In this document: positions 8,166 to 12,171 of the stretch, piece by piece
How the letters are laid out: each line of letters begins with the position of its first letter
Position numbering within the stretch: the first letter of the stretch is position 1
NCBI GenBank assembly: GCA_030614035.1
Contig: JAUWKW010000019.1
Coordinates: 1 to 12,171 of the forward strand
From: Chromatiales bacterium
GTDB lineage: Bacteria; Pseudomonadota; Gammaproteobacteria; Steroidobacterales; GCA-2729495
Length of the DNA: 12,171 nt
Direction of reading: 5' to 3'
The notes under the pieces: generated by a model
The model's input: the letters and a program-made list of their open reading frames with translations, nothing else
The model's database searches: none
What the model was told of the DNA's origin: nothing
Translations under genes and position numbers: made by a program

Positions 8166-8633
8166 TCAACCGATAACAAACAGCAGTTGGCCGTATTCGA
8201 CCGGCTCGCCGTTTTCCGCTTCGATCGATAGAATGCGACCCGCGACGTCGGCTTCTATTTGATTCATCATTTTCATCGCTTCGATGATGCAGAGAGTGTC
8301 ACCCGCATCGATTCGATCTCCGACACTGACGAAGGGATCAGCCGTGGGCCCCGAGGCGCTGTAAAAAGTGCCGACCATTGGCGCCAGGACCCTATGCCCT
8401 TCTTCGTCAGATTCGTCAGGGCTAGCTGCCGGAAGATCGGCAGCGGGTTGATTTGGCACCTCCGATGCGGCGGGCGCGGGATGAGCTGGCGCTGCAGCGG
8501 CCGCCGCCACTGCTGGCGCCGAAGTTGGAAACCGGCTGATTCGGACCGCTTCCTCACCTTCGGTGATCTCAATCTCTGCGATTCCCGATTCTTCCAGCAG
8601 TTCAATCAGTTTCTTTACTTTGCGAATGTCCAT
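8166..8633 (-). CDS. accB: Acetyl-CoA carboxylase, biotin carboxyl carrier protein
   Basis: AccB carries the biotin that shuttles CO2 from biotin carboxylase to carboxyltransferase in fatty acid synthesis. The 155 residues match E. coli in length (156). The N-terminal helix MDIRKVKKLIELLEESGIAEIEI is characteristic. A linker rich in alanine and proline covers about residues 37-76. The biotinyl domain starts at about 80 (HRVLAPMVGTFY), has the bacterial thumb region (SGPTADPFVSVGD), and contains EAMKMMNQIEAD with the biotinylated lysine at 121. The ATG at 8633 is 20 bases after aroQ. aroQ-accB-accC is a well-conserved order. The 65 bases after the stop, before accC, hold only a small odd palindrome (8129-8139). 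Confidence 0.97.
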   Translation of the reverse strand: MDIRKVKKLIELLEESGIAEIEITEGEEAVRISRFPTSAPAVAAAAAAPAHPAPAASEVPNQPAADLPAASPDESDEEGHRVLAPMVGTFYSASGPTADPFVSVGDRIDAGDTLCIIEAMKMMNQIEADVAGRILSIEAENGEPVEYGQLLFVIG

Positions 8634-8653
8634 GGCCGGTTTCTTGCTCGGTG

Positions 8654-9103
8654 CTAGGCAGGTTGATCTTGCAGGTATTGGTGAGCTGCGTGTAATGCCA
8701 ACTCATAGCCTTGTGGTCCCAGCCCAGTGATGGTGCCCACGGCGATGTCTGAGTAATACGATTGTTTGCGGAAATCTTCGCGGCCGTAGATGTTGCTGAT
8801 ATGCACTTCGACGAACGGAATACCAACCGCCAGCAGCGCGTCGCGCAAGGCAACGCTGGTGTGGGTAAATGCTCCGGGGTTTAGCAGGATGAATTCGACG
8901 TGGCCCGCAGCGCCCTGAACTCGATCGACTAGCTCGGCCTCTGCGTTGCTCTGGAAGGCCTCTAAGCTGTGGCCGAGTTTGCCCGCTGCTGCAGCCACGG
9001 ATTTCTCGATCGCTGCCAGCGTCGTGGAACCGTAGACGTCCGGTTCCCGTGTGCCCAGGAGATTGAGGTTCGGGCCGTTCAGAAGAAGTATTGTCGCCAT
9101 CAT
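8654..9103 (-). CDS. aroQ: 3-dehydroquinate dehydratase, type II
   Basis: This small cytoplasmic dodecameric enzyme converts 3-dehydroquinate to 3-dehydroshikimate in the shikimate pathway. Its 149 residues are typical for type II. Visible family motifs are [19 protein letters not shown] (7-25), holding the lid Arg19 and catalytic Tyr24; [10 protein letters not shown] (51-60); [17 protein letters not shown] (74-90), with Asn75 and His81; and [15 protein letters not shown] (98-112), with the catalytic His101. Two adjacent ATG codons (9103 and 9100) could start it. The first is given here, although either is possible and no clear Shine-Dalgarno decides. The gene opens the downstream unit after the largest gap of the window, and its promoter is probably in that gap. 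Confidence 0.96.
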   Translation of the reverse strand: MMATILLLNGPNLNLLGTREPDVYGSTTLAAIEKSVAAAAGKLGHSLEAFQSNAEAELVDRVQGAAGHVEFILLNPGAFTHTSVALRDALLAVGIPFVEVHISNIYGREDFRKQSYYSDIAVGTITGLGPQGYELALHAAHQYLQDQPA

Positions 9104-9162
9104 TTCGCCATTTTTGCCGACGATCCCGGCATGTTAGCGGCAAGTTAAACGAAAATAGGCGC
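9104..9162 (-). promoter_or_regulatory. Leader region of aroQ, probable promoter region (boxes not resolved)
   Basis: This is the part of the 116-base gap between the TlpA-like gene and aroQ that lies downstream of the terminator-like hairpin. It and the adjoining tract (about 9140-9174) are richer in A and T than the surrounding genes. A possible -10 (TAACAT on the - strand, about 9131-9136) is present, but no acceptable -35 lies 16-18 bases upstream, so no specific promoter is claimed. Its position after a terminator and before a long closely packed gene run is the main argument. Confidence 0.3.
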
Positions 9163-9193
9163 AAAATAAAGACATATGCCACGCTTCGGCATA
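9163..9193 (-). terminator. Putative Rho-independent terminator after the dsbD/TlpA-like unit
   Basis: On the - strand the stem TATGCC (9193-9188), a 7-base loop GAAGCGT, and GGCATA (9180-9175) form a 6-bp hairpin, followed by TGTCTTTATTTT (9174-9163). It lies 26 bases beyond the stop of the TlpA-like gene and faces the direction of transcription. The stem is short and the T tract is interrupted and offset by a few bases, so it may be a weak or partial terminator. Confidence 0.45.
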
Positions 9194-9219
9194 GGCCATC
9201 GGGCCCGGTTCCCTGCCCT

Positions 9220-9834
9220 CTAGAGCGTCTGAAGTCGTTGGCGCGCGGCGTCCACGTCTATCTCGCCGGCCCCAAGCTCGGCCATCACGGCAAGGATCAG
9301 CTTCAGGTCCGCCGCATGCAGCTCTCCCAGCTGGATTTTCAGGATTTGCCCGGCTTCATCCACCAGCACGGAGAACGGGAGGCCGAGAAAGTCCAGACCA
9401 AAGCCGTCCGTGACTTCGATGGCATCCTCCTGTCCTACGAGTATCGGGTAGGTGATGCCCGTCTCCATCGTGAAGGCGCTGACATCGGGCGCCCGGTCGA
9501 TCGCTATGCCGATTACCTGGAGGCCGTCGTTACCTGATTCTTCATGCAGTTGTTGCAGCAGTGGCATTTCGCGTCGGCAGGGCGCGCACCAGGTTGCCCA
9601 GAAATTAATCAACATGGGTCGGCCAGACCAGTCCGATATCGGACGAGGGACGCCATTCAGGTCCGAAAGTACGAAATCCGGCAGCACAGTCGCGGCTTCG
9701 GTCAGATCGGGCTGCGGGATTGTCCTGCCGGTATCACCGATGAACAGACCCAGGTTCCGGCCGAAGTACAGCCCGGCAGCCAGGCAGGCGACCACGAGTA
9801 GCGTCCAACGGACGATTTGGATATTGCGCCGCAT
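9220..9834 (-). CDS. TlpA/ResA-like membrane-anchored thioredoxin
   Basis: The 204-residue protein has one N-terminal hydrophobic segment (about 9-33) and no obvious cleavage site, so it is probably anchored in the inner membrane with the rest in the periplasm. Residues 50-175 are a thioredoxin-like domain of the TlpA/AhpC-TSA type: LPDFVLSDLNG, INFWATWCAPCRREMPLL with the redox pair C83/C86, IGIAIDRAPDV, and the cis-proline region DFLGLPFSVLVD (P153). Such proteins keep specific periplasmic thiols reduced, for example in cytochrome c maturation or copper delivery, and usually receive electrons from DsbD or CcdA. The gene starts 7 bases after the dsbD stop, which supports DsbD as its electron source. 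The exact client is unknown. It lacks visible features that would make it CcmG with certainty. Confidence 0.9.
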   Translation of the reverse strand: MRRNIQIVRWTLLVVACLAAGLYFGRNLGLFIGDTGRTIPQPDLTEAATVLPDFVLSDLNGVPRPISDWSGRPMLINFWATWCAPCRREMPLLQQLHEESGNDGLQVIGIAIDRAPDVSAFTMETGITYPILVGQEDAIEVTDGFGLDFLGLPFSVLVDEAGQILKIQLGELHAADLKLILAVMAELGAGEIDVDAARQRLQTL

Positions 9835-9841
9835 TGCTGCG

Positions 9842-12061
9842 CTAGTTCATCACAGTTTTCAAATGCACCAGGAATTCATCGGGCGGCACGTAGCCGATGA
9901 CCCGACCGGCTCGAACTTCGGTACCTTGCCGGTCAAAGAAAACAATCGTGGGTGGGCCGAATATTCCGAAACGCCGCATCAGGGCCTGATCAAGCTCATC
10001 GTTAGCGGTCACGTCAGCCTGCAGCAGCACGGTCGCGGATAGCGCTGTCTGCACAGCCGGATCGGAAAAGGTGAAGTGTTCCATTTCCTTGCAGGACACA
10101 CACCAGTCAGCATAGAAATCCAACATAACCGTTCGCTCTAATTCCGCTGCGCGTTGAAGTTCGCTGTCCAGGTCGGAAACCGACTTTATGCGTTTGAATT
10201 CCAGTTCCGGAGTAGCTACCGACGTACCGCCGATTCGCTGCAGAGGCTGCAGCGGATTCTGCGCACCAGTCAAGGCGCCGATTAGCAGCGTGGCGCCGTA
10301 TAAAACGGCCAGCAATCCGAAGCCCTTGCCAAGTTTATGCGATGGACCGGACGGTTCCGTCAGAGGCCGAAAAGCCCCGAGGAAAACTCCAGCCATAAAA
10401 ACCAACAGCGCCCAAAGGCCCATCGTTATCTCGCCTGGCAGAATCCGGTCCAACATCCACACGGCCAGACCCAGCAGCAAAAATCCAAATGTGCCTTTGA
10501 TCCCGTTCATCCAGGCGCCCGCCTTCGGTAAGAGTTTGCCGGCCGACGTTCCGATGACGATCAATGGCAAGCCCATGCCCAGGCTGAGCGCAAACAGTGC
10601 CAGCCCGCCCCTCAGCATATCGCCGGTCTCCGCGACGACGGCCAGCGCCGCCACCAGTGGGGGTGCAACGCAGGCGGTGACGACGAGCGCCGATAGAGCA
10701 CCCATGAAAATCGTACCGGCATAGGTACCGGCTTTTCGCTGGCTACTTATCGCAGTAAGACGTGTCTGCCAGGCAGCGGGTAACTGCAGCTCGTACAGCC
10801 CAAACATTGCCAGGGCGAGTACGATGAACAACGCGGCAACTCCGACAATGATCCATGGGTCCTGAAATACGGCTTGAACTTGTTGTCCGGCCAGCGCGAA
10901 TAGAGCGCCGGCAATGGAATAGGTGATAGACATGCCGAGCACGTAGGTCAAGGACAATAAGAACGCTCGGTGGGTCGTGACCTCCGCGCCCTGACCGGCG
11001 ATGATGCCGGAAAGAATGGGAATCATGGGCAGCACACAGGGCGTGAACGCCAATAACAGGCCGAAGCCCATGAACGCGGCCAACACGGTAAACAGATTGC
11101 CACGGGCAATCATTGCAAACAGGCGGTCTTGCTCGGACTCCAATGGTGCTATCGAGCGAGGTCGATCCGCTGCCGTTGCTCTTGGCAGTTCCACGGACAT
11201 CAGCCTGACCTGCGGCGGATAGCAAATGCTGTCCTTCTTGCAGCCCCGGTATTCGATCCGAACGTCAATTGTTCTGGGTTCCGGCGTAGCCCGCGACAGC
11301 GGAACCGTTGCAACCGCGTCGCGATAAAAAACCTGCGTATCGCCGAAGTATTCGTCCGATTCGGGCGTACCAGACGGCAGCATCAACGTACCGGTCTGTA
11401 TGCCATCAGCGTTGGTGGAGACCGAAATGCTGTCGCGGTAGAGATAATAGCCCTCGGCGATGACCCAGGTGACCGTCAGGTTGAACGGATCGCTTACACC
11501 GATGAATGGCCGGAAAGCGCGGTCGGGAGGCAAAAGTTGGTCATCTGTTCGAGATGTTGAATTCAGCCACTCGCGCAAATCACCGGTATCTTGCACGGAC
11601 GCGCGCGAGGGTTCCGATGACGCCAGGGGAAGTGTAGTGGTCCATTTCTGTGGCGGGTAGCACAATCCGAAATCCGCACAGCCTTGCAACCGTAGCTCAA
11701 GTTCCAGCTCGTCCGGTGCGCCCTCGCTGCGCTTGAATGGGATTCTGACTACCGCTTCGTCGCGGTAGATTTCCATTTCCCCAAAAAATTCATCCGCGTG
11801 AAGTTCACCTTGCGGAAACACAGGTTCACCGACTTCGATGCCCGGCGTCAGGCCGCTGACGCCCATGCGATCCCGATACAGATAATGCTCCGGTTCAATG
11901 ATCCAGCGGACCAACACCTCGTCGCCCCGGATTTCTGTCTGGTAGCGGAATGCCTCTTCAGGCCGCAAAACGTCCTGCGCAAATGCGCTCGAGGCGACCG
12001 TGATTAAGACAAATCCGGCGGCCATTACGCGCCGCAATGTATGGAAGAATTTCTGGAACAT
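9842..12061 (-). CDS. dsbD: Thiol:disulfide interchange protein DsbD with duplicated N-terminal alpha domain
   Basis: DsbD moves electrons from cytoplasmic thioredoxin across the inner membrane to periplasmic reductases. This one has 739 residues against about 565 in E. coli. In order: a signal peptide (about 1-28, ending SSAFA); alpha domain 1 (about 31-145) with EHYLYRD, the DEFFGEMEIYRD cap region and GCADFGLCYPP (C128/C134); alpha domain 2 (about 190-292) with GYYLYRD, DEYFGDTQVFYRD and GCKKDSICYPP (C274/C280); a transmembrane beta domain (about 322-600) with FTPCVLP (C342) and VTACVAPP (C464); and a C-terminal thioredoxin domain (about 615-739) with DFYADWCVSCKEME (C654/C657). Every one of the eight cysteines belongs to a recognisable redox pair. 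The extra length comes mainly from the second alpha domain. The ATG at 12061 overlaps the cutA stop (TAATG). The TlpA-like gene follows at once and is a probable client. Confidence 0.95.
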   Translation of the reverse strand: MFQKFFHTLRRVMAAGFVLITVASSAFAQDVLRPEEAFRYQTEIRGDEVLVRWIIEPEHYLYRDRMGVSGLTPGIEVGEPVFPQGELHADEFFGEMEIYRDEAVVRIPFKRSEGAPDELELELRLQGCADFGLCYPPQKWTTTLPLASSEPSRASVQDTGDLREWLNSTSRTDDQLLPPDRAFRPFIGVSDPFNLTVTWVIAEGYYLYRDSISVSTNADGIQTGTLMLPSGTPESDEYFGDTQVFYRDAVATVPLSRATPEPRTIDVRIEYRGCKKDSICYPPQVRLMSVELPRATAADRPRSIAPLESEQDRLFAMIARGNLFTVLAAFMGFGLLLAFTPCVLPMIPILSGIIAGQGAEVTTHRAFLLSLTYVLGMSITYSIAGALFALAGQQVQAVFQDPWIIVGVAALFIVLALAMFGLYELQLPAAWQTRLTAISSQRKAGTYAGTIFMGALSALVVTACVAPPLVAALAVVAETGDMLRGGLALFALSLGMGLPLIVIGTSAGKLLPKAGAWMNGIKGTFGFLLLGLAVWMLDRILPGEITMGLWALLVFMAGVFLGAFRPLTEPSGPSHKLGKGFGLLAVLYGATLLIGALTGAQNPLQPLQRIGGTSVATPELEFKRIKSVSDLDSELQRAAELERTVMLDFYADWCVSCKEMEHFTFSDPAVQTALSATVLLQADVTANDELDQALMRRFGIFGPPTIVFFDRQGTEVRAGRVIGYVPPDEFLVHLKTVMN

Positions 12062-12171
12062 TAGCCTACCGATTTAGTTAACCAGTCCAGATATGGAGCA
12101 GAACCTTGGGTAACAGGGACACCGATGATTTCGGGAAGTTAATAATGGTGAAGATCCGAAATCGCGTTCTC
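12061..12171 (-). pseudogene. cutA: CutA divalent-cation tolerance protein, C-terminal part with in-frame stop
   Basis: Read on the - strand from the window edge, one frame gives ENAISDLHHY, then TAA (12139-12141), then 25 more sense codons beginning LPEIIGVPVTQG and containing PYLDWL, ending in TAA at 12061-12063. The residues on both sides of the first stop match the CutA C-terminus (E. coli has HPYQ, then PELLVLPVTHGD and a YLSWL helix). The TAA replaces the residue that is usually Q or E, one base away from CAA or GAA. The second stop overlaps the dsbD start as TAATG, and cutA-dsbD order is known in E. coli, so the frame is real. TAA also ends rho, prmA, dusB and fis here, so recoding is unlikely. 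Either cutA is truncated and perhaps non-functional, or the base is a sequencing error. The 5' part lies outside the window. Confidence 0.75.

Noticed and set aside
9103..9114. A tiny ATG-GCG-AAA-TGA reading frame overlapping the aroQ start as a regulatory leader peptide
   Set aside because: Three codons are too few for an attenuator, and such overlaps arise often by chance; there is no structure or codon bias to support it.
9452..10042. A 196-codon open frame on the + strand across the TlpA-like/dsbD junction
   Set aside because: It is antisense to two well-supported genes, has arginine/serine/proline-rich sequence without any recognisable motif, and looks like a by-product of codon bias on the opposite strand.
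10188..10724. A 178-codon open frame on the + strand inside dsbD
   Set aside because: Its translation is the low-complexity Pro/Ser/Ala pattern expected opposite a transmembrane gene; no start signal or family match was seen.
1..12171. Mobile element, defence system, biosynthetic cluster, CRISPR array or RNA gene
   Set aside because: No transposase, integrase, inverted-repeat ends, regularly spaced repeats, tRNA-like folds or clusters of unknown genes were seen; nearly every base belongs to a conserved core gene.

Overview
The window is a compact piece of a gammaproteobacterial chromosome. It has one gene end on the + strand and an almost unbroken run of genes on the - strand. A Fis homologue beside dusB, and the order aroQ-accB-accC-prmA-dusB-fis, point to Gammaproteobacteria. 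A zinc-ribbon/DUF3426 gene between prmA and dusB, with purH-purD directly after fis, resembles the non-enteric (Pseudomonas-like) arrangement more than E. coli. The genus cannot be named from this sequence. I see no mobile element, tRNA, rRNA, CRISPR array or horizontally acquired island, and no gene-free stretch longer than about 120 bases.

Reading + coordinates from left to right, 1-246 is the 3' end of rho on the + strand. It converges on purD with only 27 bases between the stops. Everything else is on the - strand. In order of transcription (right to left) it runs: the 3' end of cutA (12061-12171, carrying an in-frame stop), dsbD, a TlpA-like membrane thioredoxin, a terminator-like hairpin, then aroQ, accB, accC, prmA, a zinc-ribbon/DUF3426 membrane protein, dusB, fis, purH and purD. 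The 116-base gap between the TlpA-like gene and aroQ is the largest and the only obvious break, so the block divides into a cutA-dsbD-tlpA redox unit and a roughly 9-kb aroQ-to-purD unit. Several junctions are very tight: TAATG for cutA/dsbD, ATGA for the DUF3426 gene/dusB, and a long overlap for dusB/fis.

Functionally, dsbD and the TlpA-like gene look like a reductant-export system that carries cytoplasmic thioredoxin electrons into the periplasm. The second unit is housekeeping: shikimate pathway (aroQ), the biotin carboxyl carrier and biotin carboxylase of acetyl-CoA carboxylase (accBC), ribosomal protein L11 methylation (prmA), tRNA dihydrouridine synthesis (dusB), nucleoid regulation (fis) and purine synthesis (purHD).

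I did not find a previously undescribed multi-gene system. The points worth a second look are (1) a DsbD with two complete N-terminal alpha domains, and so four cysteine pairs, (2) an in-frame TAA inside the conserved C-terminus of cutA, and (3) a 109-base out-of-frame dusB/fis overlap that gives Fis a basic N-terminal extension.
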